DNA of 64,000 nt from Comamonas antarctica (GCF_013363755.1 NZ_CP054840.1:1605501-1669500), one strand, 5' to 3'. Positions 17,208 through 25,548 are shown, counted from the first letter of the stretch. Translations and numbers: made by a program. Notes: generated by a model not told the origin, from the letters alone.

Positions 17208-17584
17208 GTACCTACACCCACGGTGGATTCGAGTTCGAACTCATGAACCAACCTCTTGCTGCCGGAAAGTCCCAGGCCCATTCCCTTGCCCGAGGTCCAG
17301 CCGTCCTTGAGAGCCAGCGCCATGTCGGGAATGCCCGGGCCCTGGTCCTTGAAACGCAGGCGCAGCCCCTGCTTGAGCATGTCGGTGACCAGCTCCCATT
17401 GCATCTCGCCGCCGCCGCCATACACCAGCGTGTTGCGCGACAGTTCGCTGGCCGCGGTGATCATCTTGGTCTGGTCGACCAGCGAGAATTTGAGCTGAAC
17501 CACCAGCTTTCTCACCATCTGGCGGCAGGTCACGATGTCGGCCTCGCTGCGCAGCGGCACTGAACCCTGGGTGTCATTCGACAA
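17180..17584 (-). CDS. rsbT: RsbT serine/threonine kinase (switch kinase)
   Basis: A 134-residue HATPase kinase: AASELSRNTLVYG, DQGPGIPDM and SGKGMGLGLSGSKRL are the ATP-binding boxes. RsbT is held by the RsbR/RsbS stressosome and, on stress, phosphorylates them and leaves to act on its target. A TTG start at 17584 is chosen: GGGAG lies 6 nt upstream and the product is then the usual RsbT length, overlapping the rsbS stop by 11 nt. The longer ATG frame from 17626 would overlap rsbS by about 50 nt. Confidence 0.9.
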   Translation of the reverse strand: MSNDTQGSVPLRSEADIVTCRQMVRKLVVQLKFSLVDQTKMITAASELSRNTLVYGGGGEMQWELVTDMLKQGLRLRFKDQGPGIPDMALALKDGWTSGKGMGLGLSGSKRLVHEFELESTVGVGTCVSVTRWK

Positions 17585-17948
17585 GGAATTCTCCCTCGGC
17601 AGCGGCTTCGAGAAGCGCCATTCCACGGCTGACGTTGAGGGCGGTCTTCACGCCGTCGAGCGACATGCCCAGTTCCACCAGCGTGATGGCCACCGCGGGC
17701 TGCATGCCCACCACGACCGTAGTGGCATCGAGGATGCGGCCGATGCCGGAAATTGCGGCCAGCATGCGGCCGACAAACGAATCGACGATTTCCAGCGCCG
17801 AGATATCGATGAGGACGCCATTGGCGCCGGTGGCAGCGATCTGCTCGGCAAGATCGTCTTGCAGCGCCATGGCGGTCTGGTCCTCCATGTCGTACTGGAT
17901 GGTCACGAGCAGCGAGCGCCCCATGCGCAGGATTGGAATGCGGTACAT
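17574..17948 (-). CDS. rsbS: RsbS stressosome scaffold (STAS domain)
   Basis: A 124-residue single STAS domain. The switch Ser is in SALEIVDSFVGRML, the position phosphorylated by RsbT. The protein starts MYRIPILRMGRSLLVTIQYD as in other RsbS. It lies between rsbR (10 bp gap) and rsbT (overlap), the conserved order of stressosome operons. Confidence 0.93.
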   Translation of the reverse strand: MYRIPILRMGRSLLVTIQYDMEDQTAMALQDDLAEQIAATGANGVLIDISALEIVDSFVGRMLAAISGIGRILDATTVVVGMQPAVAITLVELGMSLDGVKTALNVSRGMALLEAAAEGEFLVE

Positions 17949-17958
17949 GGCGTCGGGC

Positions 17959-18795
17959 TCAGCGCGGCTTGGTGACGACGTAGCCGTTGCGCTTGAGCGC
18001 CAGCGCCAGCGCGTCGGCCAGCGTGGCTTTCGAGGTCACAGTCTGCAGATCGATGCCCAGGTGGACGATGGTCTGCGCGATCTGAGGACGGATGCCGCTG
18101 ATGATGCAGTCCGCGCCCATCAGGCGGATCGCGGTGACGGTTTTGAGCAGATGCTGGGCCACCAGCGTATCGACCGTGGGCACGCCGGTGATGTCGATGA
18201 TGGCCAGCGAAGCCTCCGTCTCGACGATGCGCTGGAGCAGCGTTTCCATCACCAGCTGGGTGCGGTTGGAGTCGAGCGTGCCGATCATGGGGACCGCCAG
18301 CACCCCGTCCCAAAGCTTGATGACCGGGGTCGACAGCTCCAGCAGTTCTTCCTGCTGGCGCGCGATCAACTGTTCGCGGGTGCGCTGGTAGGCATCCACG
18401 GTCCATTGCGCCATCGCATCGACCAAGCCGGTGACTTCGGCAATGGCCTGCACCAGACCCTGGCTGTCGGACGCCAGGTCCTTTTGCAGTGCGGTGAACA
18501 CCGGCTGCTTCAGCGCCAGCACGAAGGCGCTGGTGCTACCGGCACTGGTGCCTTGCGCCGCGCGCGAGGCAGACAGCTGCTCCAATGCGGATTTGACCGG
18601 TTGCCAGCCATTGGAGCCGGAGTCATGCCGCGTTTCGGATTGAATGGCTGGCAGCAAGGTTGCCAGGATGTTGACGGCCTCGGCGCGCACTTTCGGCGAG
18701 GCATTGACGCCGCCAGCTGCCGAAACCCAGCCGTCCACGATTTCGGACGATTCGCGTTGCAACAAACGCGCCAAAGTGTCATAGCTATTGCTCAC
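17959..18795 (-). CDS. rsbR: RsbR-type stressosome sensor (N-terminal sensor plus STAS)
   Basis: A 278-residue protein with an all-helical N-terminal part (about 1-150, beginning MSNSYDTLARLLQRESSEIV) and a C-terminal STAS domain with TGVPTVDTLVAQHLLK, in which two Thr match the RsbT phosphorylation sites. The N-terminal part is the turret that senses the signal; it does not show the globin residues of Bacillus RsbR that I can recognise. It is first in a six-gene operon rsbR-rsbS-rsbT-phosphatase-kinase-kinase. Confidence 0.9.
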   Translation of the reverse strand: MSNSYDTLARLLQRESSEIVDGWVSAAGGVNASPKVRAEAVNILATLLPAIQSETRHDSGSNGWQPVKSALEQLSASRAAQGTSAGSTSAFVLALKQPVFTALQKDLASDSQGLVQAIAEVTGLVDAMAQWTVDAYQRTREQLIARQQEELLELSTPVIKLWDGVLAVPMIGTLDSNRTQLVMETLLQRIVETEASLAIIDITGVPTVDTLVAQHLLKTVTAIRLMGADCIISGIRPQIAQTIVHLGIDLQTVTSKATLADALALALKRNGYVVTKPR

Positions 18796-18985
18796 TGCAA
18801 CCTCTTTAAGTTACTTCTATTTACCCCGGAGGATTATGGGGCAAGCGCATTGCCTGCCGGCCTCGAAGCGTGGCGACCGAAGTAACTCGGCATGTTGGCC
18901 TACAAGCGGAAATTGATTTCACTCACTCTAAAGCTGCTTTCAGTGCCTTGGGCAGTGGCGTGTTGCCCGTAGCCAGCCAAAAGCG

Positions 18986-19021
18986 GCGCGGCCCCCGGTG
19001 CCAGGCAACCGGGGGCCGCGC
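18986..19021 (-). terminator. Strong GC hairpin downstream of the DUF3309 gene
   Basis: A 13-bp perfect stem (GCGCGGCCCCCGG with CCGGGGGCCGCGC) closes a 10-nt loop. Read on the minus strand it is followed by CGCTTTTGG, a weak T run. It lies 17 bp beyond the small gene ending at 19038. The rest of 18796-18985 shows no gene. Confidence 0.55.
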
Positions 19022-19037
19022 GATCAGAAAGTGGACG

Positions 19038-19196
19038 CTATATGCGGCCCATCAGCAGCAGCACGATCAGTACCACGACCACCAGGCCCAGCACGCCGCT
19101 GGGCGCATAGCCCCAACTCCGGCTGTAGTTCCAGGATGGAAGTGCTCCGATCAGGAGCAGGATGAGGACGATCAGCAAGATGGTGCTAATGGCCAT
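19038..19196 (-). CDS. DUF3309 small membrane protein (52 aa)
   Basis: The frame MAISTILLIVLILLLIGALP contains two hydrophobic helices joined by a conserved SWNYSRSWGYAPSG loop, the DUF3309 signature. These proteins are widespread, tiny and uncharacterised, and often occur with stress genes. AAAGGG precedes the start. Confidence 0.85.
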   Translation of the reverse strand: MAISTILLIVLILLLIGALPSWNYSRSWGYAPSGVLGLVVVVLIVLLLMGRI

Positions 19197-19237
19197 AGTC
19201 AACCCTTTCTAGGTGGTTAGTGGAATTGAAGGCGATC

Positions 19238-19456
19238 TCAGCGCTTGTCGACCTGGTTGCCGATCACGCCGCCCACGGCGGCGCCGCCCACCGTGCCCAG
19301 AGCGCTGCCGCCCGAAAGCACCGAACCGCCCACGGCGCCGACGCCTGCACCGATGGCGGTGTTGCGGTCGCGGGTGGACATGCCGCTGCAAGCGGCCAGG
19401 CTCATAACCATGGCGGCGGTCATCGCGGTGAGGGTGATTCGTTTGATGGTGGTCAT
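19238..19456 (-). CDS. Glycine-zipper lipoprotein (OsmB-like)
   Basis: A 72-residue protein starting MTTIKRITLTAMTAAMVMSL with a lipobox LAAC (Cys about residue 23). The mature part is a glycine-zipper region with repeated GxxxGxxxG spacing (AIGAGVGAVGG, TVGGAAVGGVIGNQ). Such 2TM glycine-zipper lipoproteins are osmotically or stress induced. AGAGG precedes the start. Confidence 0.85.
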   Translation of the reverse strand: MTTIKRITLTAMTAAMVMSLAACSGMSTRDRNTAIGAGVGAVGGSVLSGGSALGTVGGAAVGGVIGNQVDKR

Positions 19457-19863
19457 TGGCGGGCCTCTTTGTTGTAGGTCATGGCTTTGGCGGCCATGGG
19501 GTTGGATGGATGTTTCCTCGACTGTCATGGTCCGGGGGGCATCCCTTTGTGGACCACCCGTGCAGCAGGCGCATGCAACATGCACTCTGTACGGGCCTGC
19601 CCGGCGGCAATTGCCGGCCGGGGGGGCGCACCGCAGGCGGTGAACCCATGGTGCCGGGCATGAAACCCAGCTCCTGGCAGCGTGGGCCGATCGATCGCGA
19701 TAGCAGCAAATTCCGTGAACGACAAGCCGGTTTTGGTCGCTTGCGCCGACATTGCCGGCTTCATGCATCCCTGGTGCAAACCATAGCGCTTGGACGCAGG
19801 CGCCAAGGTAGGAGGCCGCCGCATCGATGCGCGCGCTTCCTGGAAGTACGGGGACAGCGCCAT
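19457..19863. other. Intergenic stretch without a supported gene
   Basis: About 400 bp between the glycine-zipper gene and the terminator of the NPGQQQ-repeat gene. Open frames here overlap in several phases and lack family features or ribosome sites. It should hold the promoter of the glycine-zipper gene, but I could not place it. Confidence 0.4.
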
Positions 19864-19864
19864 G

Positions 19865-19888
19865 AAAAAAGGGCCCGCAGGCCCTTCG
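19865..19888 (-). terminator. Intrinsic terminator after the NPGQQQ-repeat gene
   Basis: GGGCC (19871-19875) with GGCCC (19880-19884), extended by A-T pairs, is followed by six T on the minus strand. Confidence 0.7.
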
Positions 19889-19947
19889 AATGGCCGGGCG
19901 CGAGAACGCCTGCCACTCACGACATCGGGGCGCAAGCCCCTAGTGCA

Positions 19948-20343
19948 TCACTGTCCCGTGCGCTGCTGGCCGGGGTTGTTGCCGCCCGGCTGTTGCTGGC
20001 CTGGGTTGGACTGCTGCTGCTGCCCGGGATTGTTGGAACTGCCAGGTTGTTGCTGGCCTGGATTGGTCTGCTGTTGCTGACCCGGGTTGTTTTGCTGTTG
20101 CGCCTGGCTTGCATTGCTGGAACTGCCGGGCTGGTACTGGCCGGGATTGCTTTGCTGCTGCTGGCCCGGATAGTTGCTGCCGGTGCGCTGCTGACCGGGA
20201 TTGCTCTGCTGCTGCTGGCCAGGGGTGTTGCTGCCGGATTGCTGCTGGCCCGGGCTGCTTTGCTGTTGCTGGCCTTCCCGATTGGGATTGCTTTGCTGCT
20301 GCTGGCCCATGCCCGAATTGCGGTTCTGGTCTTGCTGTGTCAT
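19948..20343 (-). CDS. NPGQQQ-repeat low-complexity protein
   Basis: A 131-residue protein built almost entirely of Gln, Pro, Asn, Gly and Ser. The repeat core NPGQQQQS recurs roughly every 8 to 18 residues, with variants such as NPGQQRTGSN and NPGQYQPGSS. No signal peptide, membrane segment or known domain. The start at 20343 is chosen because AAGGAG lies 7 nt upstream; the ATG at 20349 is only one base from it. It is expected to be fully disordered. Function unknown; its neighbours are stress and envelope genes. Confidence 0.7.
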   Translation of the reverse strand: MTQQDQNRNSGMGQQQQSNPNREGQQQQSSPGQQQSGSNTPGQQQQSNPGQQRTGSNYPGQQQQSNPGQYQPGSSSNASQAQQQNNPGQQQQTNPGQQQPGSSNNPGQQQQSNPGQQQPGGNNPGQQRTGQ

Positions 20344-20619
20344 TTCCATACTCCTTGAGGGTGTTGGCGATGTTGCTCAGTGATCGGCTGCCACTGAACC
20401 CTTACTATGCGCGCCGGTCCAAAGATGAGGTGTAGGACGGTCCGGCTCTTACCTTTTGTTGCTCCCTTGTCAACTTGGGCAAACGCCAATGATGTGTTTT
20501 TGCTCAAAAAACCACGCTGCTGGAAGCGGGGATCTGCAGGCATTGGAACTTGAGCACCGCAACCGCCACTCATGGGGGCTTGCATCGGCGAGCGGCGTTA
20601 TGCATCGCAGGAGTCCCAA

Positions 20620-21075
20620 TTGCTTGATGATCCCTATTTCCGTTTGCTGGAAGCATTGGCGCAAGGCGTGCGCGGGATGGACCCGGCGGCTTTTCGCAGG
20701 GCCCAGACCCTGGAAGTGCGCGGCCGGCGCGTCGATTTTTTTCTCGAGCGCGATCTCCATGATCGCGCGGAGGACCGGATCGTGTTGCGCTGCGACGTGA
20801 CGCATCTTCCTGCCAGTGCGTCGGAGCCCCTGTGCCGCCTCCTGCTGCACGCCAACAACCTGTGGTCCGGCACGCGCGGCGCCACGCTGGGTCTGCGCGG
20901 CGAAGAAGCGGTCATGCTCAGCGTGGCGGCACGCGTCGGCTCGCTGGATGCCGCACGGCTTGCCACTGCGATCACCGGATTGCTGCGCCAGGCCGAGCGC
21001 TGGACCGAGGAAATCGCGCGTTCGGCCCTGTCGGCACCCGATGCGCCGTCCCATTCCCTTCATCTGCGCGCCTGA
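20620..21075 (+). CDS. CesT-type type III secretion chaperone homologue, copy 1
   Basis: A 151-residue acidic protein with the CesT/SycE-like fold pattern: an N-terminal helix (YFRLLEALAQGVRGMD), beta strands with DFFLERDLHDR and VLRCDVTHLPAS, the family hallmark LLLHANNLWSGTRGATLGL, and a C-terminal helix. A TTG start is chosen because AGGAG (20609-20613) is 6 nt upstream and the length then matches the other two copies; ATG 20572 lacks a ribosome site. First of three tandem paralogues. Confidence 0.7.
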   Translation: MLDDPYFRLLEALAQGVRGMDPAAFRRAQTLEVRGRRVDFFLERDLHDRAEDRIVLRCDVTHLPASASEPLCRLLLHANNLWSGTRGATLGLRGEEAVMLSVAARVGSLDAARLATAITGLLRQAERWTEEIARSALSAPDAPSHSLHLRA

Positions 21076-21093
21076 GCGTGCCCCCAAACTGCC

Positions 21094-21525
21094 ATGCCAA
21101 GTCCCATGACCTACCGCGAGGCGCTCGCCGCGCTGGCACTGGAGATCGGCGTCGATCCGGACGCGTTTGCCGAACGCGAGGAACTGCTTGTGAACGATGT
21201 TGCACTGGCGTTCTCGGCGGTGCAGCGCACCGGCACGCCCGCGATACAGGTGGCCTGCAGGATAGGCAGCTTGTCTTCCCAGGCGCCGTTGTCCTTGCTG
21301 CGGCTGCTGCTGCAGGCCAACACGCTGGGGGCCGCCACCGGGGGCGCGACACTGGGCCTGCAGCAGGCCACCGATGACCTGGTGCTGTCCAGCACGCATG
21401 CGCTGGAGACGCCTGCACCCGCGTTGGCACGCGTCTGCCGCGTGCTGGTCGAAGCGGCCGCCCTGTGGACCTCGGCGCTCGAACGCGGCCTGGGTCAGCC
21501 GGGCGCCACTGCGGCGCTGTCCTGA
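21094..21525 (+). CDS. CesT-type type III secretion chaperone homologue, copy 2
   Basis: A 143-residue protein with the same layout as copy 1; the hallmark reads LLLQANTLGAATGGATLGL. Overall identity to the neighbours is low outside this motif, suggesting old duplication and different partners. ATG 21106 (MTYREAL) is an alternative start. It is 18 bp from copy 1 and 29 bp from copy 3. Confidence 0.7.
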   Translation: MPSPMTYREALAALALEIGVDPDAFAEREELLVNDVALAFSAVQRTGTPAIQVACRIGSLSSQAPLSLLRLLLQANTLGAATGGATLGLQQATDDLVLSSTHALETPAPALARVCRVLVEAAALWTSALERGLGQPGATAALS

Positions 21526-21554
21526 CCGATCCCTGTCTTGTTGAAGGAGCCACC

Positions 21555-21983
21555 ATGACCCGCTACCAGCATCTGCTTGAAAACTACGCCCGGCTGATGG
21601 AGATCGAACCCGCCTCCGAGCTGACCGCCGTCCAGGAGGTGCAGGTTGCAGACCTGAGCATTGGATTCAATGTCGAAGGCGACGAGGAAAACGGCAGCAT
21701 CATGCTGTTCACCAGCCTGGGCCTGCCAGCGCCCGAAGTGCCGCGCGAGCGCCTGATGCAGCTGATGCTCGAAGCCAACGCCTTCTGGGTTGGCACGGGT
21801 GGCTGCACGCTGGGCTTGCAGGCGCATACCGGCGCGGTGCTGGTCTGCGCGCGCGCGCCGCTGGCGCTGTGCGATGCGCCGGCGCTGGCGGTCGTGGTCG
21901 AGGCATTCGCCGAGGTGGCGCTGCTTTGGCGCGAGATCGTGCAGGGGCGCGAGACGGCCAATATGGCAACACTGGCCGTTTGA
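21555..21983 (+). CDS. CesT-type type III secretion chaperone homologue, copy 3
   Basis: A 142-residue protein starting MTRYQHLLENYARLMEIEPA, with hallmark LMLEANAFWVGTGGCTLGL and strands SIGFNVEGDEE and GAVLVCARAP. Chaperones of this class are small acidic dimers that keep an effector partly unfolded and guide it to the secretion ATPase. AAGGAG about 5 nt upstream supports the start. It lies 15 bp before the large effector-like gene, the normal chaperone-effector arrangement. Confidence 0.8.
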   Translation: MTRYQHLLENYARLMEIEPASELTAVQEVQVADLSIGFNVEGDEENGSIMLFTSLGLPAPEVPRERLMQLMLEANAFWVGTGGCTLGLQAHTGAVLVCARAPLALCDAPALAVVVEAFAEVALLWREIVQGRETANMATLAV

Positions 21984-21998
21984 GGAAAGCGCAGACTC

Positions 21999-24335
21999 AT
22001 GGCCAACGAATCCATCTCCGCGCGTACCGGCAGCCCGCAACTGCCGTCCCTCGATGTAATGCATGAGAGCACGCCGCAGCTGCTTGCAAAGCCGGGGCAG
22101 GGCAGCAGCGCCGGAAAGGGCGCGATGCAAGGTTGCGTGCTGGAGGTGCCCAGTGGCCCCAAAAGCGCGCCCCTGGGCGGTTTCGACACGGAGGTGGAGG
22201 AGTATTTCGAGCTCCATGAGGCCAGCAACGAGGACGTTTTCCGGGCCCTGTCCGCAAGCCGCGACACGCCCGGGAGCTGGCAGCCCGTGGCGGCCGACGA
22301 CGAGTTCTTCGATTGCGAACCGTTCGCGGAAACCGGGTTGCCCGACTCCAGCCCTGTGCCGTTGCCAGGGTCTTCAGACCATGGCGGTGCCACCACCGGG
22401 ACCGAGGTGATCCAGGGCATCAAAGACCGGCAGGCGCAGCGCGCGGAACACGAAAAATCCAATGCCCTGGGCGGGGTGCGCAAGGAGACGCCTCCGGTGA
22501 CGCAGCCCGATACCTCCGGGCAGCGCGACCGCGCCGAAACCCAGACCGAGCAGCAGCAGCGCAGCGTGACGGACCAGCTGTACAGCCTGGCCAGTACCGG
22601 GCTGAAAGCCGCGATGTGGATGGGACATACGATCAACCACGGGCCGGACCTGCTGGGCCGAGGCCTGCTGAATGCCGGAGGCAGCGTCCTGGATGGCGCC
22701 TCGAAGCTGGTGCGCAGCCCGCCCGCGCCTCAGTCCCAGGCGGAGCAGAAAACGGCGCGCGACGAGGGTTTCGAAAAGATCGTCGCGCTGACGGCAAATT
22801 TGAGCCACATGGACCAGGTGCTCGATGCACAACTCGCAGGCAAGACCGGAAAGCCTAAGAATTCCTCCACGACCTTGCTGACGCCGGCGAAGCAGGGCCT
22901 GGGAGACCACATGTTCAACGCCTGGCACACCGCCGGCGGCTATGCGTCCGCAGCGACGTCGGCCCTGGGCTGGGCCTCCGTGTCCATGGCGGCTCCGGTG
23001 GTGGCCGGTGCGGTGGCTCCCATCTTTGGCACTGTCGCAGGGGTGTTGTTGCAGGGGGCGGCGTATACGGGGGGGACCTATCTGCTCTCCAAGACGGTGG
23101 CGGGTTTGCCATCCGACGGCAATGAACGGGGGATTCAGAGCCTCAAGGATGGCACGGAGCAAAGCCGCAAGCCATTGCAGCAGCAGCTCGACACGCTGAA
23201 GGAGCAGGAGCGCGCGCGCCTTCGGGCCGACGACCGCATCGTGCTGTCCGGCGGCAGCCGCGGGCTGCAGATCAACGCGCTGCAGGCGCAGCTGGCTGTG
23301 GTCAGGAAGGCATTGGGAGCCGATGCCTTGCCCGGTGCGGTGCCGTCCCGGCGCATCAGCGTCACGCTGGGCAAGGGCGAAGCGACCCGCAAGCTGGTGC
23401 AGGAAGCCCAGGCCACACGCGGGTTGTTCTCCCGCCTCTTCAGCCGGGTGGCCGATTTCTTCCTGGGCCGCCGCCGCGCGGCCAGCCAGGAGCTTGACCA
23501 GATTGCCGCAAAGAAGGACATGTTCGCGGCCCTGGGCCAGGTTGCGGATCCCGTCAGGCTGGATGGTCTCGAGGACTCGGCCGAGCAGCGGCGCGTGCGC
23601 ACCGGCCAGCCCAGGCTCGATGCCAACGTGCTTCGGCAGCAACTGTGCCAGGGCGAGAACCTGACGCATGCGCTGCGGGCTTCAAACCAGCACAATTTTG
23701 GTGTCGCGGCGTTCGATGGGGGGGCGCTCCATGGCGTGCATGCCGTGCATGCCACGCTGACCACGGCGCGCGCGCTGGCCGCTTATCTCGACGCGCTGGC
23801 GGATCTGTCGCCGGCGCAGCGCGCGCAGCATCCGAACGCGCCGCAGGTGGTGCGCCACGACGATGGCAGCCTTACGGTATCGGATCCGGGGCGCAAGCTG
23901 CACAGCTTTCTGATGGGTGCGCCCACCGCGTATTCGCCCTGGATGCAAGGCGCAGGCGCCACGCCGTCGGGCGCCATGGTGATCGACGATCACTCGCCCG
24001 GCATGCCGGGCGGAAAGTACGGAATGCAATTCGAGGCCGGTGTGGAGCAGGCCGGCGATGTGCTGCGGCTGTCTTTTGTTCCCAGGAGCGTCAGCCAGGT
24101 GTTCACGCCGCTGGCCAACGAAAAGGGCGCACTGGACCGGCTGCGTATCGCACTGCGCGGCACGGACGCGACGGCCGGGCCCTCACCCAGTGCGCTGGCA
24201 AAGATGTCGCCCGAAGCCTTGCGCGCCCGGGAGGCCCAGCTGGAGACGCAGCTCGCTCCGCTGCTGGCGCTGCACAAGGCCGACACGGCGCAGCGCGAAG
24301 CGCTGGAGAACTGGCGCGGCCCGGCGGCAGGCTGA
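21999..24335 (+). CDS. Putative type III effector-like protein (778 aa)
   Basis: A large protein with no recognised catalytic domain. The N-terminus (MANESISARTGSPQLPSLDV) is polar, Ser/Pro-rich and without Sec signal, typical of type III substrates. Residues about 1-180 are disordered; a short hydrophobic region at about 305-365 (YASAATSALGWASVSMAAP, then VAGAVAPIFGTVAGVLLQGA) could insert in membranes. Residues about 370-520 are helical and charged. A compact region at about 560-720 (NFGVAAFDGGALHGVHAVHA, DGSLTVSDPGRKLHSFLMGA) is the best candidate enzymatic or binding domain. It follows three chaperone genes by 15 bp. The assignment as effector rests on context, not on a known family. Confidence 0.55.
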   Translation: MANESISARTGSPQLPSLDVMHESTPQLLAKPGQGSSAGKGAMQGCVLEVPSGPKSAPLGGFDTEVEEYFELHEASNEDVFRALSASRDTPGSWQPVAADDEFFDCEPFAETGLPDSSPVPLPGSSDHGGATTGTEVIQGIKDRQAQRAEHEKSNALGGVRKETPPVTQPDTSGQRDRAETQTEQQQRSVTDQLYSLASTGLKAAMWMGHTINHGPDLLGRGLLNAGGSVLDGASKLVRSPPAPQSQAEQKTARDEGFEKIVALTANLSHMDQVLDAQLAGKTGKPKNSSTTLLTPAKQGLGDHMFNAWHTAGGYASAATSALGWASVSMAAPVVAGAVAPIFGTVAGVLLQGAAYTGGTYLLSKTVAGLPSDGNERGIQSLKDGTEQSRKPLQQQLDTLKEQERARLRADDRIVLSGGSRGLQINALQAQLAVVRKALGADALPGAVPSRRISVTLGKGEATRKLVQEAQATRGLFSRLFSRVADFFLGRRRAASQELDQIAAKKDMFAALGQVADPVRLDGLEDSAEQRRVRTGQPRLDANVLRQQLCQGENLTHALRASNQHNFGVAAFDGGALHGVHAVHATLTTARALAAYLDALADLSPAQRAQHPNAPQVVRHDDGSLTVSDPGRKLHSFLMGAPTAYSPWMQGAGATPSGAMVIDDHSPGMPGGKYGMQFEAGVEQAGDVLRLSFVPRSVSQVFTPLANEKGALDRLRIALRGTDATAGPSPSALAKMSPEALRAREAQLETQLAPLLALHKADTAQREALENWRGPAAG

Positions 24336-24424
24336 GCCTGGGGCGCCGACGAAACGTCGCGCGCGAAAGCCGCAGGCGCGGCCTTATGGCGCGAGAATGG
24401 CGCTTTTGCACCATCGAGGCGTTT

Positions 24425-24628
24425 ATGAACCATCCGGCCCATGCCGATCTGTTGAACCGCTACCGCAAGGCGGCGGCCGAAGCCGCGCAAAAGGAGCAGC
24501 TGGTGCGCGTCGTCGCGGCCAAGGGCCCGCGCGCCATCGCGCTGGCCAGCGAAACCGCGGCCAAGGCGGTGCGCCGGCGCAAGGTGCTCGAGACCCAGCT
24601 GGAGCAGTTGGGGATCGAGGAGCGCTAG
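24425..24628 (+). CDS. Hypothetical basic helical protein (67 aa)
   Basis: The frame MNHPAHADLLNRYRKAAAEA is a highly charged, Ala/Lys/Arg/Glu-rich helix throughout (KEQLVRVVAAKGPRAIAL, later RRRKVLETQLEQLG), probably a coiled coil. GAGG lies upstream. No function recognised. It may be separate from the effector unit, from which it is 89 bp away. Confidence 0.5.
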   Translation: MNHPAHADLLNRYRKAAAEAAQKEQLVRVVAAKGPRAIALASETAAKAVRRRKVLETQLEQLGIEER

Positions 24629-24667
24629 GCCACGGCGGGCGGGTTTGACGGCCTTTGACGGGCTCGG

Positions 24668-24714
24668 TCCGAACGGCAAGACGCAGTCCGAACGGACAGG
24701 CGCAGTCCGAACGG
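24668..24714. repeat. Three phased TCCGAACGG repeats (19-bp period)
   Basis: TCCGAACGG occurs at 24668, 24687 and 24706, with a partly shared GCAG before the last two copies. They lie just beyond the stop of cobA, between converging genes. Confidence 0.6.
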
Positions 24715-24723
24715 CAATGGAGT

Positions 24724-25539
24724 TCAGGCCCAGGCCTGCAGCGTGCCGGCTTCGAGCGGCGTGCGGTCCATCCACTGGGCAAAGCTGCGCGCGCAGCGCA
24801 CCACCTCGCCGACCACCAGCACGCTGGGGCTGCCCAGCTGCTTTTGCGCGACGACCTGCACGAGCTCGTCCAGGCGCGCGATCGCATGGCGCTGGTGCGG
24901 CAGCGAGGCATTCTGGATCACGGCCACGGGCGTGCCGGCGGGCAGGCCCTGCGCCAGGCCGTGCGCGATCTCGGCCACGCCCTTCATGCCCATGTAGACC
25001 ACCAGCGTGAGCCGCGCGGCCGCGGCCGTGGCCGCCAGTTGCGGCCAGTCGACGGGCGCCGCGCCGGGACGCGTATGGCCGGTGATGAAGAGCACGCCAT
25101 GCGCATGGTCGCGGTGCGTCAGCGGCGCGCCCAGCTGGGTCATGCCGGCCAGGCCCGCAGTGATGCCATTGACGACCTCGACGTCGATGCCCGCGGCGCG
25201 CAGGTGTTCGGCCTCCTCGCCGCCGCGGCCGAAGATGAACGGGTCGCCGCCCTTGAGGCGTACTACGTGTTCGCCCGCCAGCACATGGCTCAGGATCAGT
25301 TTTTCTATGAAGGCCTGGGGCGTGCTCTTGCAGCCGCCGCGCTTGCCGACCCAGACGCGGCGCGCGCCGCGCGGCGCGAGCGCCACGATGGCTTCGCTGA
25401 CCAGATCGTCGACCAGCAGCACCGTGGCGGCCTGAATGGCCTTGAGGGCCTTGATGGTCAGCAGTTCCGGATCGCCCGGGCCCGCGCCCACAAGTGTGCA
25501 ACGGCCGAAGCAAGAGGAGGGTGGCAAGAAGGTGGACAT
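24724..25539 (-). CDS. cobA: Uroporphyrinogen-III C-methyltransferase
   Basis: A 271-residue SAM-dependent methyltransferase that converts uroporphyrinogen III to precorrin-2, the precursor of sirohaem needed by NirB. Family motifs are GRCTLVGAGPGDPELLTIKAL near the N-terminus, then VRLKGGDPFIFGRGGEE, NGITAGLAG and LTHRDHAHGVLFITGH. It lacks the CysG dehydrogenase/ferrochelatase half. It is last in the nirB-nirD-nasA-cobA operon, 9 bp after nasA. Confidence 0.93.
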   Translation of the reverse strand: MSTFLPPSSCFGRCTLVGAGPGDPELLTIKALKAIQAATVLLVDDLVSEAIVALAPRGARRVWVGKRGGCKSTPQAFIEKLILSHVLAGEHVVRLKGGDPFIFGRGGEEAEHLRAAGIDVEVVNGITAGLAGMTQLGAPLTHRDHAHGVLFITGHTRPGAAPVDWPQLAATAAAARLTLVVYMGMKGVAEIAHGLAQGLPAGTPVAVIQNASLPHQRHAIARLDELVQVVAQKQLGSPSVLVVGEVVRCARSFAQWMDRTPLEAGTLQAWA

Positions 25540-25548
25540 GGCGGGGCC

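Noticed and set aside
19948..20343. CRISPR-like appearance of repeated DNA
   Set aside because: The repeats are short, degenerate, in frame and coding; no constant spacer length or cas genes.
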